A stretch of 64,000 nucleotides of DNA from Pararhizobium sp. Lineage in GTDB: Bacteria; Pseudomonadota; Alphaproteobacteria; Rhizobiales; Rhizobiaceae. The stretch covers positions 4,854,501 to 4,918,500 of the forward strand of contig CP051237.1 in the NCBI GenBank assembly GCA_017794825.1, given 5' to 3'. The notes under the pieces are model-generated. The model did not search any database, had not been told where the DNA came from, and saw only the letters and a program-made list of their open reading frames with translations. The position numbers and the translations under genes were made by a program. Positions 8,493 to 16,982 of this stretch are shown here, in pieces. Numbering within the stretch: the first letter of the stretch is position 1; each line of letters opens with the position of its first letter.

Positions 8493-9151
8493 GCGCTGTC
8501 TCCCGATCCGTATTTGATCGTTGCGAGCAGGGTTTCGGCTTCGGCGAGTTCCTGCGGCGTGTTGGCGTTGAAAAACGGATCTATGCCGTTCGGGTGCGCG
8601 TCGATATCATGGAATTCGACGACCTCCCACGGGTGTCGCTGGACCCAGGCCATCACCTTGTAGCTATCGGTCGAACACATCCAGGCGGCGAGATCCTTGT
8701 GGAGAGCGAGCGGCCAGAGCCCGAACACCGGATGCCGGTGGGAGCGTGACGATGCGAGTACAATGCAATCGGTGGCGCCCTTCGTTCGATCCGACAGGCG
8801 CGCAACCAGGTCGGCTGGAAAAAACGGCGTGTCAGCAGCGGCGGTGGCCAGATGCGTTGCGTCGCTGCGATGTTCGAGCGCCCACTCCATGCCGGCGACA
8901 ATGCCCGCAAGGGGGCCTGCGAACCCGGAGATGCTGTCCTTAACGATCGGCAATGAGAAATCGCTGTAGAGATCGGGATCGCCATTCGTGTTAATGACGA
9001 GATCGCCGACCTGCGGTCGCAGTCTCTCAGCCACATGCGCGATCATTGGCAGGGGACCGAGCCGGATTAGGGCCTTGTCGGCGCCGCCCATGCGCCGCGA
9101 CAGGCCGCCGGCGAGAATGCAGCCGACAATCGTTTCGCGCGCGATGCTCAT
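8489..9151 (-). CDS. mobA: Molybdenum cofactor guanylyltransferase MobA
   Basis: 220 residues. The nucleotidyltransferase signature 'LAGGLSRRMGGADK' lies at about residues 13-26, followed by the typical 'GPLAGIVAGMEW' and 'ATAAADTPFFPADLV' (the metal-binding Asp). MobA transfers GMP from GTP to molybdopterin, giving Mo-MGD. It overlaps fdhD upstream and mobB downstream by 4 bp each. The start is fixed by the ATGA overlap with the fdhD stop. Confidence 0.94.
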   Translation of the reverse strand: MSIARETIVGCILAGGLSRRMGGADKALIRLGPLPMIAHVAERLRPQVGDLVINTNGDPDLYSDFSLPIVKDSISGFAGPLAGIVAGMEWALEHRSDATHLATAAADTPFFPADLVARLSDRTKGATDCIVLASSRSHRHPVFGLWPLALHKDLAAWMCSTDSYKVMAWVQRHPWEVVEFHDIDAHPNGIDPFFNANTPQELAEAETLLATIKYGSGDSA

Positions 9152-10038
9152 GAAACGGCCTCATCGCTATCAGAACGGCGTTTTCCGCGCCCCGGATCCG
9201 CATCGTCGACGCCCTGCGCGTCGAGGTCATAGACGATGCGATGCCTTGCAGACAGCGCCACGAAACGTTTGCCGCGGGCGCGGCCGATCAGGGTCAGTCC
9301 GACCTTGCGCGCCAGATCGACGCCCCAGGCCGTGAAGCCTGACCGAGAAACGAGGATCGGTATCCCCATCATCGCCGTCTTGATCACCATTTCGGACGTA
9401 AGTCGGCCGGTCGTGTAGAAGATCTTGTTGTCCTGCGAGACATTGTTCATGAACATCCAGCCGGCGATCTTGTCGACCGCGTTGTGGCGCCCGACATCCT
9501 CCATATAGACAAGCGGCCGGTCTTCCTCGCACAACACGCAGCCATGAATGGCGCCGGCGGCAAGATAGAGCGACGGTTCGGTATTTATCGCTTTTGTAAG
9601 CGCGTATAGCCACGATGTCCGGATGGTCGCCGTCTCCGACAGGCGGATCGAATCGAATCCCTCCATCACGTCGCCGAAGACCGTGCCTTGCGCGCAGCCG
9701 GAGGTTCGAACCTTCTTCTGCATCTTTTCTTCGTAGTCGGTTTCGCGCTCGGTGCGGACGACGACGACTTCCAGTTCGTCGTCGTAATCAATGGCGGTAA
9801 TCGCGTCGTCGGGAGACAGCATATGCTGATTGCGCAGGTATCCGACGGCCAGAAGGTCCGGATAGTCGCCGATCGTCATCATGGTGACGATCTCCTGCCG
9901 GTTGAGATAGAGCGTCAGCGGCTTTTCCGTCACCACCCGGGTGGTGACCGGATTGCCGTCCTGGTCGACGCCATCCACTTCTCGTGAAAGCTTCGGATCG
10001 TCGGGGTCGGGTCGGACCAAAAAACTCGTGTTTGCCAT
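9148..10038 (-). CDS. fdhD: Formate dehydrogenase accessory sulfurtransferase FdhD
   Basis: 296 residues. FdhD carries sulfur from a cysteine desulfurase to the Mo-bis-MGD cofactor of formate dehydrogenase. The two sulfur-handling cysteines are visible as 'HGCVLCEED' (Cys167 and Cys170), followed by the strongly conserved 'MEDVGRHNAVDK'. An earlier conserved 'TSGCAQGT' block lies near residue 112. No formate dehydrogenase structural gene is in the window. The gene follows the efflux transporter after 8 bp and overlaps mobA by 4 bp. Confidence 0.94.
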   Translation of the reverse strand: MANTSFLVRPDPDDPKLSREVDGVDQDGNPVTTRVVTEKPLTLYLNRQEIVTMMTIGDYPDLLAVGYLRNQHMLSPDDAITAIDYDDELEVVVVRTERETDYEEKMQKKVRTSGCAQGTVFGDVMEGFDSIRLSETATIRTSWLYALTKAINTEPSLYLAAGAIHGCVLCEEDRPLVYMEDVGRHNAVDKIAGWMFMNNVSQDNKIFYTTGRLTSEMVIKTAMMGIPILVSRSGFTAWGVDLARKVGLTLIGRARGKRFVALSARHRIVYDLDAQGVDDADPGRGKRRSDSDEAVS

Positions 10039-10046
10039 TGCACGCC

Positions 10047-11261
10047 TCAGGCGCCGGTGTTCTCTTTTGCAACCAGTCGGTCAACGTGAATAACGTAAAG
10101 CGTTGAAACCATGCCTGCAATCGAAGACAGCATGATCACGAAAATCAGCGGATAGGGGCCCGTGTCCGGTCCGAGAAGCGAACCGGCGACGACCGAAAGC
10201 ACTGCGCCGCCGCCAACCATGATCGCGCCGCCCAGCCCGGAGGCTGATCCGGCCAGATGCGGACGGACACTGACAATGCCGGCGTTCGCGCTCGGCAGGG
10301 TGATGCCATTGCCGAGACCGATGAAGGACATGCAGCCGAAGAACGAAATCGGGTGATGAAGCCCCAGTTTGAATATGACAAAGGCAAGGAGCATACCGCA
10401 TATGGCGATCATGTTTCCGATCAGCATCATCCTGTTGATGCCGACTCGGCGCGCGAACATGCCGGAAAAAAAGTTGCCAACCATGTAGCCGATAGCCGTC
10501 AGGGCGAAATAGGCGCCAAGAGTGGCCGGGCTCATGTCGAGCATTTCCGTGGCGACATAGGGGCCGCCGCCCAGAAAAGCGAAGAAGGCGCCGACCGTGA
10601 ACGCCGCACACATGGAATAACCCCAGAAGCGGCGAGACCTGAAGAGTTCCGGATAGGTGGCGAGTTGCTGCCTGAAACTTGAACTCTTATGCTGATTTGT
10701 TTCCCCGAGGTCGAAATAGACGAGCCAGAGGACGATCAGGGTAAAAATAAATCCCACCCAGAAAGTTGACTTCCAACCATAGAGTTCGCTGAGATAGCCG
10801 CCAACGGCCGGTCCCAACATCGGCATTACGGCCATTCCCATTGTGACGTAGCCGATCATGCTTGCTGCTTCATCCGGTTCCACCAGGTCGCGGATCACAG
10901 CGCGCGACAGGGCTATGCCAGATACGACCGCGGTCGTGACCAATCGCGATATCAGCAGAACCTCGAAGTTCGGAGCGTAAATGCATCCAAGAGTCGAGAC
11001 GAGCGTGATCATGATGCTGACGAGCATCACAGGACGCCGGCCGTAACGGTCGGAGAGGGGCCCGAGCGCAATCTGGACCAGCGCCGTCATCGCCAGATAA
11101 GCCGAGATCAGCAACTGGACCGCCACATAGGGCGTTTGGAAATAGCTCTCTATCGCGGGCAGGGCCGGTAAAATGATGTTCATGTTCAACGGGCCGAGGC
11201 CGGCCATGATCACCAGCGTGACGATCGTCGGCGGCGTTCGCCTGTTTAAAAATCCCCGCAC
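10047..11261 (-). CDS. MFS transporter, Bcr/CflA drug-efflux type
   Basis: 404 residues with about 12 hydrophobic segments. The inter-helix motif 'LGPLSDRYGRRPVML' near residue 60 and the opening 'NMNIILPALPAI' are typical of the Bcr/CflA group of drug/H+ antiporters. The start is a GTG at 11259-11261, supported by a strong GGGAGG seven bases upstream; it lies inside the end of the preceding transporter gene, so the two overlap by 16 bp. Substrate unknown. Its place inside the molybdenum cofactor block looks positional rather than functional. Confidence 0.87.
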   Translation of the reverse strand: MRGFLNRRTPPTIVTLVIMAGLGPLNMNIILPALPAIESYFQTPYVAVQLLISAYLAMTALVQIALGPLSDRYGRRPVMLVSIMITLVSTLGCIYAPNFEVLLISRLVTTAVVSGIALSRAVIRDLVEPDEAASMIGYVTMGMAVMPMLGPAVGGYLSELYGWKSTFWVGFIFTLIVLWLVYFDLGETNQHKSSSFRQQLATYPELFRSRRFWGYSMCAAFTVGAFFAFLGGGPYVATEMLDMSPATLGAYFALTAIGYMVGNFFSGMFARRVGINRMMLIGNMIAICGMLLAFVIFKLGLHHPISFFGCMSFIGLGNGITLPSANAGIVSVRPHLAGSASGLGGAIMVGGGAVLSVVAGSLLGPDTGPYPLIFVIMLSSIAGMVSTLYVIHVDRLVAKENTGA

Positions 11262-12151
11262 GAATCAACCTCCCTGGCATTTCGCTTCAACACCACCTGC
11301 TCGCGGTAGAGCGTATACAGACCCGAAGCGACAATGATCGCACCTCCCAGAAGCGTCAGGGCGTCCGGAAAGTCTCCGAAAATCAGCACGCCGAAGATCA
11401 CAGCCCATAAAAGGCTGGTGTAACGGAATGGCGTGACGACCGGTATGTCGCCCTCCCGCATCGCGAGGACGATGAACTGATAGCCGACAAGCATGAATAC
11501 GGATGCGCCGACAAGCATCGCCAGATGCGTCAGGTCGATCGGATCCCAGCGTCGCTCGAAGGCGCACATCAGAAGCCCGGCGATAGCGACCGTCGGCGCG
11601 GCGATCAGCGACAGGTACAGGGACGGGATATCGCGATCCATTGCGCGGGTGCACAGGTCGCGAAGCGTCGCCGAGAAAACAGCGAATACGATAAGGATCG
11701 TCCAGGCTGAAAACCCTGCGAGTCCTGGTCGGATGATCAGCAGCACGCCGAAAAAGCCCGCGAGGATCGCCAGCAGGCGTCGCCAGCCGACCGGTTCTTT
11801 CAGGAAGATCGCGCCGCCGAGTGTAATCGCAAGCGGCAGCGCCTGCAGGATGGCGGAGGCGTTGGCAAGTTCGATATGCGTCAGCGCGGTAAGGAAGAAC
11901 ACGGTTCCCAGCACTTCGCCGAGCGTGCGAAACGCGGGCAGAGGTCTGAGCGCTGTCTTCAACGGTCGCAACGCTCCGAACCGGCGTGCGATCAGGTAAA
12001 TCCATATCGTGCCGAAGAGACCTCGCAGCACGATCGCCTGATTCATGCTGATATCCTCGGCGACGCGTTTCAAAAGGGCGTCATTGGTGACGAAGCCGGC
12101 CATGGCCAGCGTCATGAACAACGCCCCTTTCATGTTGGATGAAAGCGGCAT
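11246..12151 (-). CDS. DMT superfamily (EamA) transporter
   Basis: 301 residues with about ten predicted membrane segments in two EamA-type halves. The first half opens 'GALFMTLAMAGFVTNDALLK', and the second contains 'LLWAVIFGVLIFGDFPDALT' near residue 255, the usual position of the second EamA repeat. The family exports metabolites or drugs, and no substrate can be read. It overlaps the downstream MFS gene by 16 bp, and a hairpin terminator (12183-12199) separates it from moaA. Confidence 0.85.
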   Translation of the reverse strand: MPLSSNMKGALFMTLAMAGFVTNDALLKRVAEDISMNQAIVLRGLFGTIWIYLIARRFGALRPLKTALRPLPAFRTLGEVLGTVFFLTALTHIELANASAILQALPLAITLGGAIFLKEPVGWRRLLAILAGFFGVLLIIRPGLAGFSAWTILIVFAVFSATLRDLCTRAMDRDIPSLYLSLIAAPTVAIAGLLMCAFERRWDPIDLTHLAMLVGASVFMLVGYQFIVLAMREGDIPVVTPFRYTSLLWAVIFGVLIFGDFPDALTLLGGAIIVASGLYTLYREQVVLKRNAREVDSCGDF

Positions 12152-12176
12152 GGCTACTCAGCTTCTAGTCGGAAGC

Positions 12177-12199
12177 ACAAAAGGCCGGGGAACCCGGCC
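12177..12199 (-). terminator. Rho-independent terminator after moaA
   Basis: Read on the minus strand, the arms GGCCGGG and CCCGGCC pair around the loop TTC (12183-12199) and are followed by TTTTGTG. It starts about 10 bp after the moaA stop. It should reduce read-through from moaA into the transporter pair, splitting the cofactor block into two transcription units. Confidence 0.7.
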
Positions 12200-12209
12200 G
12201 GGAACGTCG

Positions 12210-13262
12210 TCATCCTCCGGTGACGCTCATATGTCTCGCGACTGCGGGCCGGTTGTTCCGGCGGTCTATGATGAAATCGTGTCCCTTGGGTTTGCGGGCA
12301 ATTGCAGCGTCAATCGCATTGGAAAGTGATTCGTTGCCTTCGGAGTTGCGCAGCGGCGCGCGCAGATCGGCAGCGTCGTTCTGTCCGAGGCACATATACA
12401 GTGTTCCGGTGCATGTGATGCGCACGCGGTTACAGCTTTCGCAGAAATTGTGGGTCATCGGCGTGATGAAGCCGAGCCGGCCGCCGGTTTCGGCGATTTC
12501 GACATAGCGCGCAGGACCGCCGGTCTTGTAGGGGATGTCGCGCATGTCGAAAGTGTCGGCAAGACTTGCCCGCAGGACCGATAGCGGTAGATAATGATCA
12601 GTGCGGTCCTCGTCGATTTCACCCATCGGCATCGTCTCGATCACGGTCATGTCCATGCCGCCGCCATGCGCCCAGCGAATCAGTTCAGGAATTTCCTGAT
12701 CATTGAAATCCTTCAGGGCGACCGTGTTGATCTTGACCTTCAAACCGGCCTTCCTGGCGCTTTCCAGGCCAGCCATGACCCGGTCAAGATTGCCCCAGCG
12801 GGTGATTTGCCGGAACTTGTCGGGATCAAGCGTGTCCAGCGACACGTTGATCCGGCGCACGCCGAGGTCCGCCAGTTGATCCGCAAACCGGAAGAGTTGT
12901 GAGCCGTTGGACGTCAGGGTCAGTTCGTCGAGAGCACCGGAGCGCAAGTGGCGCGACAGGCCCTCGATCAGATGCATGACGTTCTTGCGGACCAGCGGTT
13001 CGCCGCCGGTCAGCCGCAGGCGGCGAACGCCCTTTTCGATGAATACCGTGCAAAGCCGGTCCAGTTCTTCCAGCGAAAGCAGTTCTTTCTTCGGAAGAAA
13101 AGTCATATGTTCCGCCATGCAGTAGGTGCAGCGGAAGTCGCAGCGATCGGTTACGGAAACGCGCAGATAGTCGATCGAACGTCCGAACGGATCGATCATC
13201 GAGGCGCTGTTCGCCCGACTGTCTTTCTGTTCCATAGTGTCCGTATTGCGCTGCGGCGTCAT
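12210..13262 (-). CDS. moaA: GTP 3',8-cyclase MoaA (radical SAM)
   Basis: 350 residues. It carries out the first step of molybdenum cofactor synthesis, cyclising GTP to 3',8-cH2GTP. The radical SAM cluster motif is 'CDFRCTYC' (Cys41, Cys45, Cys48). The second Fe-S cluster site near the C-terminus reads 'CESCNRVRITCTG'. The protein ends in the double glycine needed for activity ('SVTGG'). The ATG at 13260-13262 follows CTGGAG with suitable spacing; internal ATGs at 13235 and 13199 are alternatives. moaC, moaD and moaE are not in the window. Confidence 0.96.
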   Translation of the reverse strand: MTPQRNTDTMEQKDSRANSASMIDPFGRSIDYLRVSVTDRCDFRCTYCMAEHMTFLPKKELLSLEELDRLCTVFIEKGVRRLRLTGGEPLVRKNVMHLIEGLSRHLRSGALDELTLTSNGSQLFRFADQLADLGVRRINVSLDTLDPDKFRQITRWGNLDRVMAGLESARKAGLKVKINTVALKDFNDQEIPELIRWAHGGGMDMTVIETMPMGEIDEDRTDHYLPLSVLRASLADTFDMRDIPYKTGGPARYVEIAETGGRLGFITPMTHNFCESCNRVRITCTGTLYMCLGQNDAADLRAPLRNSEGNESLSNAIDAAIARKPKGHDFIIDRRNNRPAVARHMSVTGG

Positions 13263-13427
13263 GAATGCTCCAGAACGATCAGGAATAACTTTGAATATTC
13301 CTCCAAACCACCTATGTCGCGCCGGAGGACGTTTTCGTCAAGTCGGCGCTGACAATTCACTGCTGCGACGGGTTTGCGCCGTCGCCGTGCAACTTCAATT
13401 CAATCGACCTGATGTCTGGATCGAATT

Positions 13428-13796
13428 TTGGCAAGACCAAGCGAGATAAGAGTTTCGAAAGACCGGCGGCTCTTGACCGTCAGTTTCGACGATGGGGAAG
13501 TCTATTCCCTGACTTCCGAGATGTTGCGGGTTCTGTCTCCATCGGCGGAAGTGCAGGGCCATTCGCCGGATCAGCGCGTGACGGTGCCGGGCAAGATCAA
13601 TGTCGAGATCGTTTCGGTGCAGCCGGTCGGCAACTACGCCGTCAGGATCGGCTTCGACGACATGCACGACACCGGCATCTACACCTGGACATATCTGCGA
13701 GAGCTCGGAAGCGATCATGATCACCTTTGGCGGGCCTATCTCGACGAACTCCTTGAAAAGGGAATGACCCGGGAGCGGGCGGACCGGCCCCGATGA
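13428..13796 (+). CDS. DUF971 domain protein (gamma-butyrobetaine hydroxylase-like N-terminal domain)
   Basis: 122 residues with a TTG start: the frame is closed upstream by a TGA at 13410-13412, and TTG at 13428 is the first good start codon. The pattern 'LTVSFDDGEVYSLTSEMLR' followed by 'YAVRIGFDDMHDTGIYTW' and 'YLRELG' is characteristic of DUF971, the small zinc-binding fold also found at the N-terminus of gamma-butyrobetaine hydroxylase. In this lineage it is often linked to Moco or Fe-S genes; moaA is divergent here at 165 bp. Precise function unknown. Confidence 0.8.
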   Translation: MARPSEIRVSKDRRLLTVSFDDGEVYSLTSEMLRVLSPSAEVQGHSPDQRVTVPGKINVEIVSVQPVGNYAVRIGFDDMHDTGIYTWTYLRELGSDHDHLWRAYLDELLEKGMTRERADRPR

Positions 13797-13801
13797 GGCT
13801 T

Positions 13802-14260
13802 TCAGTCGCCTGAATCGTCCATGTTCGCGATCATCCGCTTCATGACGTCGCCGACGAGATTGCATTCCTCCGGCGTACTGGTCGACATCGACATTTCGAT
13901 GAGGCCGACTTCTATGTCCAGACCCTTGCGCGCGATGTCACGTCCCTTGTCGGTGAGATAAAGCCGCAGGACACGCTTGTCCTCATTGTCGGGCCGGCGC
14001 TCTATCAACCCGCGCTTCTCGATCTGCGGCAGCAGCATGCTGATGTTGGAGCGACCGACCAGCAGCTTGTGCGCCAGATCCTGCTGGGAAATTCCCTCGC
14101 TGCGATAGATGTTCGCCAGAATGTCGAAGTGCGGAAGCTTGATGTCGAGATGAGCGAGTTCCTTCGCAAGACGCTGTTTCACGACATGGCAGGCGCGGGC
14201 GACGGCGATCCAGTTCCAGAATCTCGGATTGTCCCAAGGAAGCGATTGATTATTGTTCAT
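13802..14260 (-). CDS. MarR family transcriptional regulator
   Basis: 152 residues from the ATG at 14258-14260 ('MNNNQSLPWD'). An in-frame ATG at 14312-14314 would overlap the divergent hydrolase start and is less likely. The winged helix region reads 'GISQQDLAHKLLVGRSNISMLLPQIEKRGLI', followed by the wing 'RRPDNEDKRVLRLYLT', the diagnostic MarR block. The dimerisation helices flank it. It shares a 47 bp intergenic region with the alpha/beta hydrolase gene, in which repeated TTCATG sequences and a dyad suggest autoregulation and control of the hydrolase. Confidence 0.9.
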   Translation of the reverse strand: MNNNQSLPWDNPRFWNWIAVARACHVVKQRLAKELAHLDIKLPHFDILANIYRSEGISQQDLAHKLLVGRSNISMLLPQIEKRGLIERRPDNEDKRVLRLYLTDKGRDIARKGLDIEVGLIEMSMSTSTPEECNLVGDVMKRMIANMDDSGD

Positions 14261-14274
14261 GGTTGTACTATATT

Positions 14275-14288
14275 GTTCATGCTTGAAC
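14275..14288. promoter_or_regulatory. Candidate MarR operator in the divergent promoter
   Basis: GTTCATGCTTGAAC has 5 bp inverted arms (GTTCA/TGAAC) around a 4 bp centre. A direct copy of its left part, ATTGTTCATG, occurs at 14252-14261 and again at 14272-14281. The site lies between the divergent MarR and hydrolase genes and would overlap both promoters. Confidence 0.5.
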
Positions 14289-14307
14289 TGCTTTAGAGAT
14301 TCCGAAT

Positions 14308-15225
14308 ATGACATCTTTCAGTCAAAACGTCACCCGGCTTGTCTTTGATATTGCTGGACGAATTTCACCCGATCTGGCAGGCGCCCTTGCGTTTCGCCTG
14401 TTCAGCCACACACCGACGAAAAAGCCGACTACCGACAAGGCGCGCCAGGCGCTTGCGGACGCCCGAAGTCGAATGATTTCGGCCAGCCGTACGCAGCTGG
14501 TGATTTCAACCGGCTGTGTCAACGCGCATCATTTCCGCGGAAGCAATCGCATACACAGCGCCGAAACTGTGCTGGTGGTCCACGGTTGGGGATCGCGATC
14601 GGAATACATGATCGCCCTGATAGAGCGAATCAGGGACAGCGGCCGCAATGTCGTTGCAATCGACCTTCCCGGTCACGGACAATCCTCCGGGCGCAGCCTG
14701 ACAATGGCGAATGCGGTGGAGGCCGTTGACGCGGCCTGGCGGGAATTTGGTCCGTTCTCGGCCGTCGTCGGTCATTCTTTCGGCGGAGCCGTCGCGCTCA
14801 ATTCGGCGCGCGGCACGATCTGTGGCGTGACAGCCAGAACGCCGGGAAAGCTGGTGTTGATTTCTGCGCCGAACAACATTGCGGAAGTCTTTGTCCAGTT
14901 CGCCGAATGGATCGGCCTGCCGGAGGCGGCGCGCAGCGCCCTTTATGATCGTGTTCATAAAGTCACCGGCAGACCGTTGTCTTGCTTCGTCGGCACGCGA
15001 CTGCTTGCGGCAATGCGCATCCCCGCAATGGTTATCCATGCGCCCGACGACAAGGAGGTCTCGTGGCGCGCAGCTGAGGAATTCCTCGCGGCGGGCAGTC
15101 ACGTTCGTTTGGAAAGAGCCGACGGACTCGGCCACCGACGTATCCTCAACGCGCCGGAGATTGCTTCGTTGGTCACGGAGTTCATTGAGGCCCGCCCTGT
15201 AGACCCTGTGCAGAAAGCGGCCTGA
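14308..15225 (+). CDS. Alpha/beta hydrolase
   Basis: 305 residues. The oxyanion loop 'HGWG' (92-95), nucleophile elbow 'GHSFGG' with Ser157, a candidate acid in 'APDDKEVSW' and a candidate histidine in 'GLGHRRIL' form a complete catalytic set. The N-terminal ~80 residues precede the core and contain no recognisable domain. Divergent transcription from a MarR repressor suggests induction by a small, possibly aromatic or lipophilic, compound. The substrate is unknown. Confidence 0.87.
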   Translation: MTSFSQNVTRLVFDIAGRISPDLAGALAFRLFSHTPTKKPTTDKARQALADARSRMISASRTQLVISTGCVNAHHFRGSNRIHSAETVLVVHGWGSRSEYMIALIERIRDSGRNVVAIDLPGHGQSSGRSLTMANAVEAVDAAWREFGPFSAVVGHSFGGAVALNSARGTICGVTARTPGKLVLISAPNNIAEVFVQFAEWIGLPEAARSALYDRVHKVTGRPLSCFVGTRLLAAMRIPAMVIHAPDDKEVSWRAAEEFLAAGSHVRLERADGLGHRRILNAPEIASLVTEFIEARPVDPVQKAA

Positions 15226-15301
15226 AGAACTCTGCTGTCGCAATACCGTGACGTTCATGTGACAATGCTCCGGACGTTTTAGCAACACGACCGGAGACTG
15301 C

Positions 15302-15913
15302 ATGTCGATCATCGAAACTGTCGAGCAACTGGAAGCGATTTACGGCTTTCCGCAGAAGACTTCTTTGGTCAAGGTCGCCAGCCGGATGACCTCGCACTAC
15401 GCGCGCATCCTGGAAGCCTCGCCGTTCTGCGCACTGGCGACTGTCGGGCCGGAAGGGCTCGATTGCTCTCCCCGCGGCGACTTGAAGGGTTTCGTACAGA
15501 TCGGCGACGAAAAGACGCTGCTCCTGCCTGATCGGCGCGGCAACAATCGAATCGACTCGCTGAGAAACATCGTGCGCGATCCGCGGGTGGCGTTGATGTT
15601 CCTGGTTCCGGGCAGCGGCAACGCGCTCAGGGTGAACGGCCGGGCGCAGATCAGCGTCGACCCGTCATTGCTCGCCAGTTTCACAGTGCAGGAAAAGGCG
15701 CCGCGAAGCGTGATTGTCGTCACCATCGACGAAATCTACTTCCAGTGCGCGCGCGCCATCGTTCGCTCCAAACTCTGGGATCTTGCCCAGCAAGTCGATC
15801 CGAAAACCTTGCCGACCGCCGGAGACATCGTCGACGCCATGTCCTCGGGAGAAATCGACGGCAAGGCCTATGACGAGGAATGGCCCGGACGAGCCGCCAA
15901 AACGATGTGGTGA
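15302..15913 (+). CDS. Pyridoxamine 5'-phosphate oxidase family flavoprotein (MSMEG_1061-like)
   Basis: 203 residues with the split-barrel FMN-binding pattern: 'FCALATVGPEGLDCSPRGD' near residues 41-59, 'LLLPDRRGNNRIDSLRNI' near 76-93 and 'VALMFLVPGSGNALRVNGRA' near 98-117. The wording matches the subfamily usually named PPOX class, MSMEG_1061 type. Members are FMN or F420 dependent oxidoreductases of unknown substrate and are not vitamin B6 synthesis enzymes. It has its own short upstream region and ends 7 bp from the convergent DUF2332 gene. Confidence 0.85.
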   Translation: MSIIETVEQLEAIYGFPQKTSLVKVASRMTSHYARILEASPFCALATVGPEGLDCSPRGDLKGFVQIGDEKTLLLPDRRGNNRIDSLRNIVRDPRVALMFLVPGSGNALRVNGRAQISVDPSLLASFTVQEKAPRSVIVVTIDEIYFQCARAIVRSKLWDLAQQVDPKTLPTAGDIVDAMSSGEIDGKAYDEEWPGRAAKTMW

Positions 15914-15920
15914 CTGTCCG

Positions 15921-16982
15921 TCAGGCCCGCCAGTCGACCCAGCGACCGTGAAAATCGGCGCGTCCGAGCCGGGTCGTCAGCGCGCCCGGCCATTCGATCA
16001 TCTGCAACAGGGCGCCTGGACGCTCCTCGTCGGCTTCCATGGACACCCAGAACAGCGGAGAGTCCGGTCCCGCGTTTCGGCCGGCCTTTTCTACCACGGC
16101 GCTGCCCTTCTTCCTGGCCTCTTCCGGCAAGTACTGCCAGGCGATGGTGTTGTAGACCACGTCGGCGCGTCCGGCGGGGCGCGTGTGAAGACGCTCATCA
16201 AGCCATTCGACGGCATCGGCGCGATCCACGACGAAGGGGTTTTCGCGGGCCAGATCGACAGCGGCGTCGAGGCGGTCGAGCCGGTCCTGCTGATCGGGCC
16301 AGGTATAGGACCGCAGCCGGATCCGGTCGTCTTCCGAGGTCAGGTCGAAGGCTCTCAGGTCGCAGCCCCGTCGCTCGACGATTTCGAGATCGACCGCCGG
16401 CGGAAGGCAACCTTTCCATTCCGGCTGGAGGTGGACAGGCGATCCTTTCGCGCCGTACGCCTCGGCGCCAAATCTGTAATCGAACCTGTCCATGAGCAAG
16501 TTGAGACCGGCGCTCGCGCCAACCTCCGACAGCCGGATCGGCAACTTGGTCTGCGAAGCGATTTTCAAAAGGGCAGGGTATATCGCGTTGGACCTTCGAA
16601 TTTCGTTCGTCTGGGGCGGGCTGTCCAGGCAGTGGTCGACGAAGGTGTGGTGTCGCGCGATGGCTTGGGCGACCGTGTCTGCGATCACAAGGGAGTCCGC
16701 CGCTGGTGCGTTCGGCGGATAGATCGTGGCAAGACCGATATCGAGGTTGCGGATGACCATCTGGTGGAGCGTTCCGGTCAGTCTCAACGGAATGGAATCG
16801 CCGCTGCCGGAGATGTCGCCTTCCCATGTGGCGAGACGCTGTCGCACCGGCGTATCGGGCAGGCCGTATTCGGCGATGCTCCTGAGCAACAGGGCCGTGA
16901 ATGGCGAGCCGAGTTTCTCGCACGCGTCAGCCTGAGCAATGAAAACAGAATTGACCCGATCCGGCAGCCGAACCAGTTTCAT
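15921..16982 (-). CDS. DUF2332 family protein
   Basis: 353 residues. The family is recognised from 'YPPNAPAADSLVIADTVA', 'DHCLDSPPQTNEIRRSNAIY' and the block 'LRLSEVGASAGLNLLMDRF' region near residue 150, where 'EVGASAGLN' resembles a glycine-rich methyltransferase-like loop. No enzymatic function has been established that I know of. Its ATG overlaps the stop codon of the fumarase gene by 4 bp, so it is probably translated together with it. Whether that link is functional is unknown. Confidence 0.82.
   Translation of the reverse strand: MKLVRLPDRVNSVFIAQADACEKLGSPFTALLLRSIAEYGLPDTPVRQRLATWEGDISGSGDSIPLRLTGTLHQMVIRNLDIGLATIYPPNAPAADSLVIADTVAQAIARHHTFVDHCLDSPPQTNEIRRSNAIYPALLKIASQTKLPIRLSEVGASAGLNLLMDRFDYRFGAEAYGAKGSPVHLQPEWKGCLPPAVDLEIVERRGCDLRAFDLTSEDDRIRLRSYTWPDQQDRLDRLDAAVDLARENPFVVDRADAVEWLDERLHTRPAGRADVVYNTIAWQYLPEEARKKGSAVVEKAGRNAGPDSPLFWVSMEADEERPGALLQMIEWPGALTTRLGRADFHGRWVDWRA

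Noticed and set aside
13263..13427. Possible Moco riboswitch upstream of moaA
   Set aside because: I could not find a structured leader with the expected pairings in this 165 bp region.
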